Source: Doryteuthis pealeii (lineage: Eukaryota > Mollusca > Cephalopoda > Myopsida > Loliginidae). From it: 64,000 nt of DNA. The DNA is taken from positions 69,010,758 to 69,074,757 of the forward strand of contig CM042148.1 in NCBI GenBank assembly GCA_023376005.1, read 5' to 3'. The notes below the pieces were generated by a model. That model searched no databases and was not told where the DNA came from. It saw only the letters and a program-made list of their open reading frames with translations. Of the stretch, positions 47,211 to 58,253 are shown one piece after another. A program made the translations under genes and the position numbers. The first letter of the stretch is position 1. The number at the start of each line of letters is the position of its first letter.

Positions 47211-48943
47211 CAAATACAGGACTCGAAAGGCAAGTGCAGAGCAGGAATGAACGTAAAAATCACCTCAGTAAATGTTTTTAAGTACCACCAATTTTCCCTG
47301 TGAAATTTACCCCCTATATTTAACACAATAAAACTTGCATAATGGTTAATATTATCATGAAGTTTTTTGGTCCATTCGAAAGAAGAAACATTAAACAAAC
47401 TCTTGATGATTTTCATTTTTAATTTCAGCTCACGGAAATAATGAAAATTATAAACGAAAAACAATGTTTACATTTTTGCACCGTTAAATCAATTGAAATT
47501 TAACGTAGCCAAAAACAAGTTATGATCAGAGGCTTTTTAAAAATTCTATGAAAAATAAATTAATGGTCCGATTTTCACGAGAATTTCCAGAATTGCTTAC
47601 CTTTTGATGAAAATATGTCTAAAATAGTTTTTTCCAAAATATATTGGGGAAATATTTTTTATGAGGTCTACCCGGCCTATTTTATTTTATGAAATATGAA
47701 AAAATGAACCGGCAAAAAACGATTTTTACTTGTTGTCTATAAAGATAATAGCCTGAATGATTATATCAGATGATTTTTATAAGTTTCAATGCCAGAGTTT
47801 TTTTTTTTTAGTAAAAGAACCATGAATACAGAATTCAGCTAAAAAAATATCAATAAAAAAACTGAACGTGTCGTAAAAAAAAACAGACTGTTTTACTTAT
47901 TTTTCAAGATAACGGTGGGTCATTTTTCCCCAATCGGATAATTTGATCTTTGAATTAACTGTTTTTCTTTGTAGCAACTCTTTATGTTCGTTATTTCTTT
48001 TTTGCGAGATTTTAAAAGAAAAAGTTCAAAAATATTTACGTTTCTTCCTTCAATATGGCGTAAACTGATCACGTGACCTATTTTGGTGATACCTATATTG
48101 TTTATCCACTGAAAACATTTCTCCTCCTCTAAGAAGGAAATTAAATATTTTCAGGATCTTATTCTTTTTTTTTTCAAGTCATTTACACTATTTTATGCAC
48201 ATCTCACCAACGATAATCAGTACCCCTTCATCACCATTACTCCCAGGTCCACTCTGACCCGGAGTAGTAGTACCTGTTAAGGTCCCATCTATGGGTTGAA
48301 TAGGGAAAAAAATGAGTTTAAAAAAAAACATGTTTAAAAAGAAAATTGTGTACCCATCAAGAACGAATTAAAAAACAAAACGTCTTCGGCATAAAATAAC
48401 CCAACAAGAGTTGACATGCCGTAAAATCCAACCACCCAACTATGATCCAACCTGTAAGTACACCTGTATTCTTATAAAATCCCCAATATAGGACTTTACA
48501 AATACTTGTGGAACATAGAAAAATGCTAATTCCATTCTATGTCTTCTCAAGAAGAAATCAAGTAGAAGCGTGTGTGGGTAGGGGGGGGGAGAAACTAGGA
48601 CAGAATCGTTTCTTCTTCACGAAAAGCGATCAGTCTAGAATATGCGAAATATCTATAATTCCAAACGTCGGTTCAGTAGTAGTAGTAGTAGTAATAATAG
48701 TAGTAGTTGTTGTTATATAACCTTTTTTTCTCCCCTTTTTATTGACAAACAACAGCTGCTAGGAAGGACTATTTGAACTACCAATTAATAAGCTAATGCT
48801 GCTACCTTTTTTCTTGGTGTTTGGTGCTTGAATTCCTCTAACTCTCGCTCTACTTCAGTAGCATCGTCGTCGTAGATGAAGAGAAGACGACGCAGTTGGT
48901 ATGTTAGTTCTGCTGACTGAATACATTGTGTGGCACGTTGCCA

Positions 48944-48989
48944 ACACACACACGCGCACACGCACACACACGCATACACACACACACAT
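48944..48989. repeat. (CA)n microsatellite, unit 3
   Basis: ACACACACGCGCACACGCAC type run, counterpart of 13915-13972 but shorter. Confidence 0.88.
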
Positions 48990-49798
48990 AACCCAAAGAA
49001 AAACAAATAACAAAAAAAAACAAAAAACGTGTGTGGTGTGGGCGTTGGGTAACCACCTCTTCCTCCTCATCATCTTCACCATAGCACCACATCTTCTTTT
49101 CATCTCATCTATCTCAGCCTGTTTCGTTTACCTCTGCTTGGTGGCTGACATAGTTGCTTCTCTTGTTGCTTTATCCTGCTGTGAGTGATAGTTGTCATAT
49201 GTATGGGGACAGGTAAAAAGAAAGCCAAGATTTGAAATATGATGAGTTTTTAAGCCAGGCCAGCGAGCCCTCCCCACCTGAACCAACCTCCCCCCCCAAA
49301 AAAAAACTGATGCAACATGATCTTCCTACTCTGCCCCGGGCGTTCAGTACATTTGTCTACGATTAATACACGCACTATATAATTCACGTCGTATACACTC
49401 GCATATAGGTCGAATTTCGAAGAGCTAAGTAAAAAAAAAAAAATTTTTTTTTTAAATTGGCATCTCTGTATAAGTAATACAGTGTGGTCCGAAAGTCTTG
49501 TCACCGGCGCATATTGTTTTAACTTTCATTATTTTTTGTTTTAATAATATGATATATAAATAATATCATTGATTATCATATATGATAATAATAATTATAT
49601 AATTTTCTATTTCATTTCTAGCGGCTTATTTCATTTGGAGTTATATATTTTGGTAGGGGTGACAAGACTTTCGGACCACACTGTATTTCGTGAGGTTCGG
49701 AAAAAAAGACTGTAACATTTGGATTTAGAAATTAATTCTATAGATTAAGAATTACGGATAAGGGTCGACTTATGTACAAGAATATGTCCCCCGATCCC

Positions 49799-50140
49799 GT
49801 GTATAAGTCGGCCCTCGATAGTCACGTAATATTTTGATTTGTGGAATTAACTTTTAAACCCAAATGTTATTAATCGTCTTTCTTTCCCAGTTGAATTCTA
49901 AACCTTACAAATTATTACTTACGTGTAGACGCCAGTTCTATAAATTGATGCCTACGTGACTATCAAAGGGTCGACTTATACACGAGAATATATATCCCGC
50001 GATCGCGTGTATAAGTCGACCCTTAATAGTCACGTAACCATTGGTTCCTGAAATTAATTTTTAAAGCCAAATGTTACTCGTAGTCTTTTTTCCCAGTTGG
50101 ATTTTAAACCTTACAAATTATTACTTACGTATGGACGCTA
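49799..50140 (+). repeat. Tandem direct repeat (~210 bp period) with central hairpin
   Basis: TATAAGTCGGCCCTCGATAG ... AATTATTACTTACGTGTAGA (about 49799-49940) recurs at 50010-50140 with moderate divergence. Between the two lies a hairpin (49950-50037): GCCTACGTGACTATCAAAGG.. against ..CCTTAATAGTCACGTAAC, with GGGTCGACTTATACACG / CGTGTATAAGTCGACCC as its inner perfect 17-bp arms. Confidence 0.75.
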
Positions 50141-50141
50141 G

Positions 50142-50231
50142 GGCCTCTCATCATAGTGTAATGGTTAGCAAGCTAGTCTCGCAGATCCATTACTTCTGAG
50201 AGAGAAAAAGCGAATTCGATCCTCGCTGGGG
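50142..50231 (+). other. tRNA-like sequence (degenerate tRNA or SINE head)
   Basis: CATAGTGTAATGGTTAGCAA resembles the tRNA D-arm/A box (TGGTTAGCA), and GCGAATTCGATCCTCGCTGG resembles the T-arm/B box. The sequence between them is too long and acceptor ends do not pair convincingly, so I read it as a pseudo-tRNA or SINE fragment rather than a working tRNA gene. Confidence 0.45.
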
Positions 50232-50392
50232 GGGGGGGCTCATACTTGTGGCCTTGTGTCAAATCCTATCCGTGGTGAACGGGTTGGGTATATATATATA
50301 TATATAATATATAATATTTAATGATTGATTAGGGTCGACTTATACACGCGATCGACTCGTAGGATATCTTCCAACTTTTTTTTCTTTATTAG

Positions 50393-50690
50393 TTGGTTGG
50401 TTGGATTTTACGGCATGTCCACCCTTGTTGGGTTATTTCATGCTGAAGGTATCTTGATTTATTCATTTTTGATGGGTATTTTATTTAAACTCAATTTTTA
50501 AAAACTCATTTTTTTTTCCTATTTAACCCATAGATGGGACTCTGACAGGTACTACCATTACAGGTTAGAGTGGACCTGGGAGTAAGGCAATGTAGGGATA
50601 CTCCACACTCCCCAGAGCTCCAAAATTCGTTGGTTGGTTGTTCCAAGATTGGAACTTCACCGTTATATACAGTTTAATAACGTCATATCT
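50393..50690 (+). repeat. Repeat family R outside the array
   Basis: TTGGTTGGTTGGATTTTACG, then ATTTAACCCATAGATGGGAC and CTCCACACTCCCCAGAGC. Shows that the family is dispersed and not confined to the triplicated unit. Confidence 0.78.
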
Positions 50691-50881
50691 TTATTGAAAC
50701 CGTGACTCGTGGACAATAAAAAAGAAAGAAATGTAATATTCACGATTTAACATTTTTTTTTAATGAACTATCCAATTTTTTTTTTGTCTTACCAAATGTT
50801 GACAACAATCTAGAAATGTACGTACCCCCTACCCACCACGACCATTCATACCTTCTTCTTCCTCCTCACCATCAAATACCT

Positions 50882-50883
50882 GT

Positions 50884-50916
<33 letters not shown>
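50882..50916 (+). repeat. (CAG)n / (AGC)n microsatellite
   Basis: Eleven uninterrupted AGC triplets. No flanking open frame makes a convincing polyglutamine or polyserine protein. Confidence 0.92.
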
Positions 50917-50917
<1 letters not shown>

Positions 50918-51280
50918 CCTCTTCTTTTTCGCCGTCGTCATTGAAATTTTATGGATGCTATTGTATAGTTGTTTGTTAATGTTTATCAGTCATTTCTTCC
51001 TCTTCTTTTTTTTTTTCATCTTCTTGCATTGCGTCTACAGCCACGAAAAAAACAAAACACAAAAACACCCCAAAAACATCGCTACCCCCCCCCCCAAAAA
51101 GACATCGTCATCTAAGCAAGCACCAAGCAGACAACCAGACAAGTGATGAACAGTTGTGTTTGATGCCTATTGTTTTTTTGTTTTTTAACAGCTAAAGCGT
51201 CAACTCCATTTTCTCCCCCAATGGTACTATAACGGTGCCGCCGAACTGACTTTATAAATTGCGTATATGCAGTTGGTATT

Positions 51281-51282
<2 letters not shown>

Positions 51283-51338
<56 letters not shown>
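51283..51338 (+). repeat. (GA)n microsatellite
   Basis: About 28 uninterrupted GA dinucleotides. Confidence 0.95.
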
Positions 51339-51339
<1 letters not shown>

Positions 51340-51388
51340 CACGCACTCACTCTGTTTTTCTTTAGGTATGTCGAGAAATAATAGTACT

Positions 51389-51642
51389 CTAATGCAGAAT
51401 AGCGCGCCAGAGATAATAATGATGATAATAATAATAATAATATCATTAGATTATTATTACGTATAAAAAGCATTACATTTAAAAAAACAGAAACCTTTGA
51501 GACGCTAAGACTAGGGTTAGTTTTAGTGTTAGAATCAATGTTAGGGTTAGGCTACTTCGGGAGTTTCCGTAATTCAATGCTATTTATACGTAAAATGCGA
51601 TTCTACTGATATTATCTCTTGCGCGCTATTCTGCATTTGTAC
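51389..51642. mobile_element. Foldback element with TTAGGG-like core, second type
   Basis: CTAATGCAGAATAGCGCGCC..AGATAATAAT pairs with ATATTATCTCTTGCGCGCTA..TTCTGCATTTGT, and the inner ATTACGTATAAAAAGCATTA with TCAATGCTATTTATACGTAA. The loop holds CTAGGGTTAGTTTTAGTGTT and TTAGGGTTAGG (51511-51552). Arms are unrelated in sequence to those of 15279-15512. Confidence 0.8.
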
Positions 51643-51884
51643 CGAAATACTTTTTTTTTTTGGGGGGGGGGAGGGTTAATTTATTCACTTCATCTAAAAT
51701 CGTGGTCTACTTTTTCTTCAGTTTACTTTCTATGCCAACGGTTTTCAAGTGAAGAGGATTCAACCCATGGGCGTGGGGGGGGGTAACTTTATGGTTTCAG
51801 GCTGAATCGTGACTACAGAATGGCAATGCAAGCTGTTAGAGTTTTTTTTCTTCTGTAAACTACGAAAAAAAATCCACCTTTTAG

Positions 51885-52265
51885 GGACTCAATACAGGAA
51901 CACCGATAATAGTAGGATTAGAGTACCTACTACTCACATAAATCCCCAAATTGGTTAGAAGGGGCTCCTTAGCCTTGGTCGGCAACCCATCTAACTCAAG
52001 GAAAAGCCCGACACAAAACTTCTGCTGCCTTTCAAGGAAAGGCTAGGGGAGTAAACCCCGAAAACAAATCAGGAGCCGGAGTCCCTAAGGTGGTGTGATG
52101 CTGAAATCCAGTGCTACCCATCAACTCCTGTGACACTACCGTTGCCAAACTGCATTAGTTCCTTACTTTCGTTTGGATCACAGCGGCAGTGTGCAGAGGG
52201 GGGGGTGCTGCATGAGCAACAGTTCATCCTCCATATAAACCCACCCAGGCTGTGTAGTTAAAAAA
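51885..52265. other. GC-richer unclassified block
   Basis: Distinctly less AT-rich than its flanks, with no long open frame on either strand. It begins near CAATACAGGAACACCGATAA and ends near CCACCCAGGCTGTGTAGT. The composition shift suggests an inserted element (possibly a LINE 5' region), but I cannot name it. Confidence 0.35.
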
Positions 52266-52318
52266 AACCCAACAATTTGACACTACTCCATCGTCTTTCG
52301 TAGACGAAAGGTTGCCAA

Positions 52319-52817
52319 CTACAAAAATAGGCTAAACTTGCAAATTGGTCGGAAAATTAAAACGGAAAGTTTTTTGGTGGTCCCCGCATTAACTACAGTC
52401 TATGAATTAACTTTTTGCGAATTGGGTTACGATTTAGGGGTTTGGGGATTAAAGTTGTTTTTAATTACGTATTGCTTAAAAAAACAACAACAAAAAAACC
52501 CCCAAATTACTATACATTTAATGTTGAAAAATGTTTTTATAAAACAAAGTCTAATTTAATTTATACATCGCAATACTAACACAAACAACTGAGATTAATG
52601 TGTCTACCGTTGGGTTCAATAATTAATTTCAATGGTTAATTAAATGTATAGTAATTTTTTTTATTGTTGTTCTTTTTTAAGCAATACGTAATTAAAACAA
52701 ACTTAATCCCCAAGCCCCTAAACCGTAACCCAGTTCGCAAAAAGTTCAACTGTCATGGGGGACCACCAAAAAACTTTCCGTTTTAATTTTCCGACCAGTT
52801 TGCAAGTTTTGTCCCAA
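52319..52817. mobile_element. 0.5 kb foldback / MITE (FB-2)
   Basis: Left arm (52328-52530: CTTGCAAATTGGTCGGAAAA ... AATTACTATACATTTAAT) is the inverted copy of the right arm (about 52630-52812: ATTAAATGTATAGTAATTTT ... TTTTCCGACCAGTTTGCAAG). Arms are about 190 bp and a loop of about 100 bp separates them. No coding capacity. Confidence 0.87.
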
Positions 52818-52849
52818 AATACACCAAGTTATAATGGTACTTAGCTCGC

Positions 52850-53230
52850 CAAGCTTGAATGAGTTCGATTCTCACTCGGTATCACAGAGTTTTGGCTTAG
52901 CAGTGCCAACCTAAGCCAAACTGAGTAAATGACTGAAATGAACCTTTTTAGAGTTGTATAATAAGGAATGAATGACATTTTCTGAAATGTGATGAAAAGG
53001 AGGAAGAAGAAAAAAATGGTTGAAAACCACTTGCCATATTTTGACTGAAAATTATCACGTGGTTTCGTTTCTACCTTAATCTGAAAAATTGGAATTCGCA
53101 CATTTTTCTTAACCATATGGGGTTAAACAGTTCATCGATGAACGATATAGTCTCGAACAATTTGAAGATCGTTAGCGAGTTTGATTCTCACCGGGTGTCT
53201 CATAGTTGAATCATTGTGCTAAATGAATAA
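52850..53230 (+). repeat. SINE-C-like fragments
   Basis: Two B-box-like segments, GAGTTCGATTCTCACTCGG (52861-52879) and GAGTTTGATTCTCACCGGG (about 53175), each followed by a short family tail. AT-rich spacer lies between. Confidence 0.55.
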
Positions 53231-53354
53231 TCGTACGCTTGGTTGGTTGTTTTAATAAATGAAATTATTGCGTACAGTATTCAGGTGCACTACAACTCAT
53301 CAAAAGTTCATGTATTATCGTATAATGTACTTATAGGAGTAGTTTGTTGTCTGT

Positions 53355-53755
53355 TCTATGTGGTTTAAGCTCGGTCGTAGTCGTGTCTAGACCTCATTAT
53401 AGTTGGTTCTTGTGAGCTGGTAAGTTGAAAGAGAATTTAGGAAAAGAAACGAAAGGAACAAAAATAAGGTTGACTTAGGGTAAGACTTTTATTACTTGAT
53501 TCACACTATTTCTTTGAGGGGACATTTTCATGAGCAAGTCAATAGGTGTTTCTCCTTCAAAGTCTTTGAGTAAAAAGGGAATAAGTCCTTTTTGGTGCCA
53601 AGAATTCGGGGGGTTTCTGCCCATGTCCACAGGGCTCTTCCGGTCTGAGGCCTTCTGGGAGATTGCTATTTTATTTATTTATTTTTATTCAATTTAATTT
53701 TGTTTTATTTATTTTTATTTGGTTTGAATTTTATTTTCATTAATCCCCACATACT
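53355..53755. repeat. 0.4 kb direct repeat flanking a LINE tail, left member
   Basis: GTTGGTTCTTGTGAGCTGG ... ACACTATTTCTTTGAGGGGA ... CACAGGGCTCTTCCGGTCTG ... to CCCCACATACTAATGTCAGG. Matches 54077-54495 in the same orientation with moderate divergence. Confidence 0.8.
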
Positions 53756-53815
53756 AATGTCAGGAAAATTAACAGCGTACAACAGTCATAATATATATAT
53801 GGAGGAGTAATATTA

Positions 53816-54110
53816 GGTATAGTGTTGTCGAATTACAGGAAGCATGGAATTTTTGACAGACGCAGTGTCTCGGCAGCAAACAACTGATGCAGCCAGTGGG
53901 TTCCATGCTTCAGCAACTCTGAGTGTGAAAAAATGTTTCCGAACGTCATGTGAACTGTGCTGTTTTCTGACTTTGTAGGCATGACCACGTGTGTTTGACA
54001 CATGGAAATAAAATCAAGGTTGCTGTTATCAAGATGGTTAATAACCTTATGAGTGTCGACCTGTAAGGATTTGGATTGTTTTATGTGTTTAGTTCGTTCG
54101 TAATTGTGTC
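53816..54110 (-). pseudogene. LINE reverse-transcriptase C-terminal tail (minus strand)
   Basis: Minus-strand frames give SLQVDTHKVINHLDNSNLDF, then (after a shift of one frame) SNTRGHAYKVRKQHSSHDVR and KHFFTLRVAEAWNPLAASVV. This is the 'TRGH..K......VRK.FF..RV...WN.L' C terminus of non-LTR polymerases (CR1/Jockey type). Same family as the remnants at the unit junctions, but more diverged. It is flanked on both sides by the 0.4 kb direct repeats. Confidence 0.78.
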
Positions 54111-54495
54111 TAATTCCCAATGTAGTTGGTTCTTCCTTTTTGGGCTGGTAAGCTGAAAGAGAATTTAGAAAAAGAGCGAAAGAAACAAAAATAAGATTGA
54201 CTTAGGGTAATACTTTTATTAGTTGATTTACACTATTTCTTTGAGGGGACATATTTCCCAAGCAAATTAATAGGTGTTTCTTCTTCAAAATTTTAGGGTG
54301 AAAAAAAAAAAAAAAAAGTTTTTTTTTGGCGCGTAGAATTTGGGTTTTTTCTGCTCATGCCTCCTGGGCTCTTCCAGTCTCAGGCCTTTTAGGAGATTGT
54401 TATTTTTTGTCTTTTTATTTATCTTTTTAATATTTAACTTAGTTTTGTTTTATTTATTTTTATTAAGTTTAATTTTATTTTTTTTAATCACCACA
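54077..54495. repeat. 0.4 kb direct repeat, right member
   Basis: Partner of 53355-53755, with a poly-A run near 54301. Spacing between equivalent points is about 720 bp. Confidence 0.8.
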
Positions 54496-54499
54496 TACC

Positions 54500-55090
54500 A
54501 AGTCAGTTGACAGACGTCAGAGTTTTACGGCATATCAGCTCTTTTCGGGACATTTAATGCCGAATCAAGCCATTTTTATATCAGGTTGCTTACAGTACCT
54601 GTTCTTGCTTAAATGGCCACCCATTCAAGTATTGAGTATGGTTTAGAATTTAAATAGTTAACAACATACTTTGAGTTTTGTAAATGTCAGTGACACCGAC
54701 ACAAACACGAAAAAATAATTCGATATTTCACACTGCTAAAGTCATTTCTTATTTTCTTTTCCTGAATTGGCACAAGGCCAGAAAAATAGGGTGTCCATTC
54801 ATAATCGAACTCACTGTGAATAATAGACCAGCTCGCTATCTATTAACACCACACGTATAAGGTTAGTATCGAATTAGTTAAGTTCTGGCGAACTAATTAA
54901 ATTCAATAATATGTAGCACAAAGCCGCACGTACGGAAATCCTAGTGAGAAACAAACTCACTATACACAGTCGAAGTGTAGCTTAGGTGTGGTACAAGGAC
55001 ATGAGAAGTATGAGGCATCTGGTGAGGATCGAACTTACTACCCACAGATTGGCATGTTAACAACCCACGACCATTACGATTATTAATTAA
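54500..55090. repeat. Family R and SINE-C fragments; no gene
   Basis: TTTTACGGCATATCAGCTC (family R start) at 54523, then minus-strand SINE-C pieces at about 54785-54830, 54935-54960 and 55005-55060 (GGTGAGGATCGAACTTACTA). Confidence 0.6.
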
Positions 55091-55099
55091 AAACATCAC

Positions 55100-56240
55100 T
55101 GGGTGCCCCTCACTTGTCTAGTTTAACGTAAAACAATAAACATGTTTTTATTTGATTAAATAGAAAAAAAAAAAGAAAAAAGTTAACCTCTTTGCATCCA
55201 TTTTGTAGGTCTTTTCTTTCTTTTTTTCCCCACACACAATAAAATTAACTTTTAACCAAGACGGTTTACCAATAATTAATAAAATAAGAATTGACTACGA
55301 CTACGTCAATAATGTTTTCCTGTCGACCTACAAAAAAGAAAAAAAGAAAAGAAATAATTAAAAAAGCCTTCACAATGAATTACCGCCAAACCCGTTTTAC
55401 GGCGTATTAGATTCAGTAATTAGTAAGTAATCATTACTTACTAATTTCTAATATCAGTCACTTGTAGATATCTACCTCTCGCTTCTAAACAATAACGAAA
55501 AACAACTGGTACCTGGTTGTATTTGCTTGGTTATTTATTTACTATTATTAATTAGGCTAAATAAACAAACATTAACTCAGGTGTAGGTAGAATAACTACT
55601 ATTATTCAAGGCTGTGTTTGTACGCTGAAACCCATAATTTTGAATGAACAGATTAGTTTAAGTAAAGTGCATAGTTGTATTGTTGGAAAATTAATGTTTA
55701 CTACATATTAACGACTTGAACGTGCAAAGCTTTAGAGTTGAATTAATCAATAAGAATAAGATAAATCGGGAAAAAAAGAAGGGGAAAAAGAAGAAAAATA
55801 ATGTACGTCTAAAAAGAGATACCATTTTTACCTGGAAACCAAACTATTATTTGCGAAGGCCTTTTGTTTTATTTTATTAAATTAATAAATGAATAAAATA
55901 AAACACGATATAACTGTTTTTGTTTTCTTTTGTTTTCTCTTCTGTGTATTAACATAAAAAAGGAAAAGAAAGGATGATTTGGATTCATACTAGATTTTAT
56001 TTTTCGACAAATTCAACAGTTGGATATTAACGACAATACTAGTTCGACCCATTCATATGAATAAATAAATAAATAAAATAAAATATACTTCTGTTTTTGT
56101 TGTCTTTTTTAAAAAAATTTTTCATGTCAGCATCAAAGAAATTTGAATCAATTCTACATTTAATTTTTCATACAAATTATTTTCCTACAAATTCAACAGC
56201 TGGATTTTAATGACAGTATTTCGTACTTGTTCAATCCATT
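55100..56240. other. AT-rich intergenic DNA; no gene
   Basis: No frame of interest. A small palindrome (ATTAGTAAGTAATCATTACTTACTAAT) lies at about 55420-55446. A pair of diverged similar segments, CAAATTCAACAGTTGGATAT / CAAATTCAACAGCTGGATTT, lies near 56009 and 56187, and a third is near 56761. Confidence 0.55.
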
Positions 56241-56560
56241 CATATAAAATAAAAATAGAAAAAAAATAAAATAAAAAAGTAAAAAATAGAAAAAATAAAA
56301 ATAAAATAAAAGATAACGTATAAATGAAATAAAATAAATTAGATTAAGATGAAATAAGATAAAAAATAAAATTAGAATGAAATAAAATAAAAATGAAATA
56401 AGATAAAAAAATAAAATAAAATTAGAATGAAATAAAAAAAATTAAATTAAAATTAAATTAAATTAAAAGATGCAATAAAAATAAATTAAATCAAAATAAA
56501 AGATGAAATAAAAAGGAAATAAATAAAAGAAATGAAATAAAAGAAAATAATTGAATAAAA
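56240..56560 (+). repeat. (AAATAAAATA)n low-complexity tract
   Basis: About 320 bp of almost pure A and T in AAATAAAATAAA-type repeats with occasional G. Acts as a simple-sequence tract; no frame. Confidence 0.9.
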
Positions 56561-57840
56561 GCAAAACAGTATGTTTAAAAAGAGATATCATTTTTACCTG
56601 GAAATCAAACTATTATTTTTCGGTAGCCTTATTAAATAAAGAAATGATAAAAATAAATATAAAAATAAAACATACCTATGTTTTTGTTTTCTTTTTTTAT
56701 GAGGAACATACCCCCAAAAAGATAAAGGATGATTCTAATTTATTTTACAATTTTTTTTTACAAATTCAACAGTTGAATTTTGATTTTAACGAATTTTTTT
56801 TACAAAGCTTTGCTTAGTTGTGGTACAAGGTGGTATGTATGGAGCACTTAGTTAAATTTGAACTCCCTATAAATTGTTTGCTAGTCTAACTTGCTATACA
56901 TTACGCGTGGCGCCCTTGAATTTTAACGTCAGTACTGGTTCGATCCATTCACATAAATGAATAAATACAACTTTAAAAGGTCAGTGTCAGGCCAACAGTA
57001 CTTGTCTTAATAAAAAAAAAAACAACCCTTTAATTCTTAAGATTATGCTTAGATTTAAAAAATTGTTTAAAAAAAGAGTAAAACTATTATCCCTGGTAAT
57101 TTAAGCTAATCGTTTAAAAAATAATTTTACAGTACGTACCGTACAAGAATTATTTTTTTAGTTCCCAAATTAAATTTGGAGAAAAAAAATTAATAGAATA
57201 AATAAAAAGTTGAAATTTTCTTTTGATTTCTTTAATTTCTTAAAGAAAATTAAATTTAAAATTAAATAAATTAAATTTTACGCTTTATAGAGATAGATAC
57301 ATACATAAAGAATTGGGAAAGAAAATAAATGAAAATTTGGATTTTTCTTCTGATTTCTTTATTTAAAAAAAAAAAAAAAAAAAAGAAGAAGAATTTTAAT
57401 GTTCAGAGATGAACTATAGATAATTAATTAAGAATTAAATTAAGTACAATCTACAGAGATAGATACATATACTACACTACAGAGAAGGAGAGAGAAATAA
57501 ATAGATAAAATAAAAAGTTGAATTTTCCTTTTCATTTCTTTATTTCTTAAAGAAAATGAAAGAAATTAAAATTATTTTCAATAGAGAGATGAATATAGAC
57601 AGACCATTAAGAATGAAATGAAATTAAGTACGCTCTAGAGATAGATAGATATAGAGAATGAGAGAGAAGGAAAGGAAAGAAAAAGAAAGAGAGAGACACA
57701 TTGAAACAATGTTGCGATGCACACAGCCAACAACTAAACATTCAGCACGCATTGAACAGAAAGTGAAGAAAACTTCGACGCGAACGGTACACGAAAATAA
57801 AGTCAGTGTTCGCAAATATTAAAAGAAAAAAACAAAACAC
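56560..57840. other. AT-rich intergenic DNA with repeated ~180 bp blocks; no gene
   Basis: Three diverged repeats of a block containing TTGAATTTTCCTTTTCATTT / TTTCTTTATTTCTTAAAGAA and a (GATA)-like AGATAGATACATA stretch (about 57195-57310, 57320-57490, 57515-57660). A (GA)-rich run is at 57655-57700. Confidence 0.5.
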
Positions 57841-58253
57841 ATATCTAGCCAATCCAGATCATTTTGTTAACAGCCGCTGAGAATCTTACCATCGGAACTA
57901 CCAGTATCTTTTTATTCATTTATTTATTTATTTCAAATCAGAAAACAGCCAGGGAAAAAAACGTGTTTACTCTCTTCGCTACCATATAGTAGTACTAGTG
58001 CAATCACAGTCAGTAAGAAAACGGCAGACGAAGCGAGCAGGCGCGTTTCTGCCATTTGCTTTAAGTGTGTTCTCTTATCATCATTGGCTTGAGTACTTAC
58101 GATAACTCCGGAGTTTATAGGTATATCGCTTCTTATGTTTACTACTCGAAGAACTTTTTGGTTCTGTAATGTCCAATGATGTCATTTTAAGGATAAAAAA
58201 CCACGTCCCTCACAGAAGAAGGAATCGTTGTAACTGACCTCTGAAAGTTCCCC
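57840..58253 (+). promoter_or_regulatory. Probable 5' UTR / proximal upstream region of the TESK-like gene
   Basis: This stretch lies directly upstream of the TESK-like start codon. It is less AT-rich than the low-complexity DNA before 57.6 kb and includes a somewhat GC-rich patch at about 58020-58055. There is an in-frame stop (TGA) shortly before the first ATG, which supports the start choice. I see no convincing TATA box or initiator. The transcription start cannot be placed from sequence, and a further upstream non-coding exon is possible. Confidence 0.3.

Larger units (their letters stand above)
31833..49893 (+). repeat. Copy 3 of the tandem unit, longer and 3'-truncated
   Basis: Collinear with copy 1 from base 1 to about 14866. 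It is longer because of about 2.1 kb of extra sequence near 36.29-38.48 kb, about 1 kb near 44.40-45.43 kb, and a local duplication near 40.66-41.28 kb. It lacks the last about 1.45 kb of the unit (the 14.9-16.3 kb part of copy 1), which ends in a TA microsatellite there. After 49893 the sequence is single-copy within the window. Confidence 0.92.

Noticed and set aside
1..49893. CRISPR array or prokaryotic operon
   Set aside because: No short evenly spaced repeats with unique spacers, no ribosome-binding-site-led gene runs; SINEs, LINEs and a spliced exon show an animal genome.
50955..51146. 63-residue frame near the CAG repeat
   Set aside because: Starts in a T-rich stretch and ends in a lysine/proline low-complexity part with poly-C and poly-A; no homologue recognised and no splice context.
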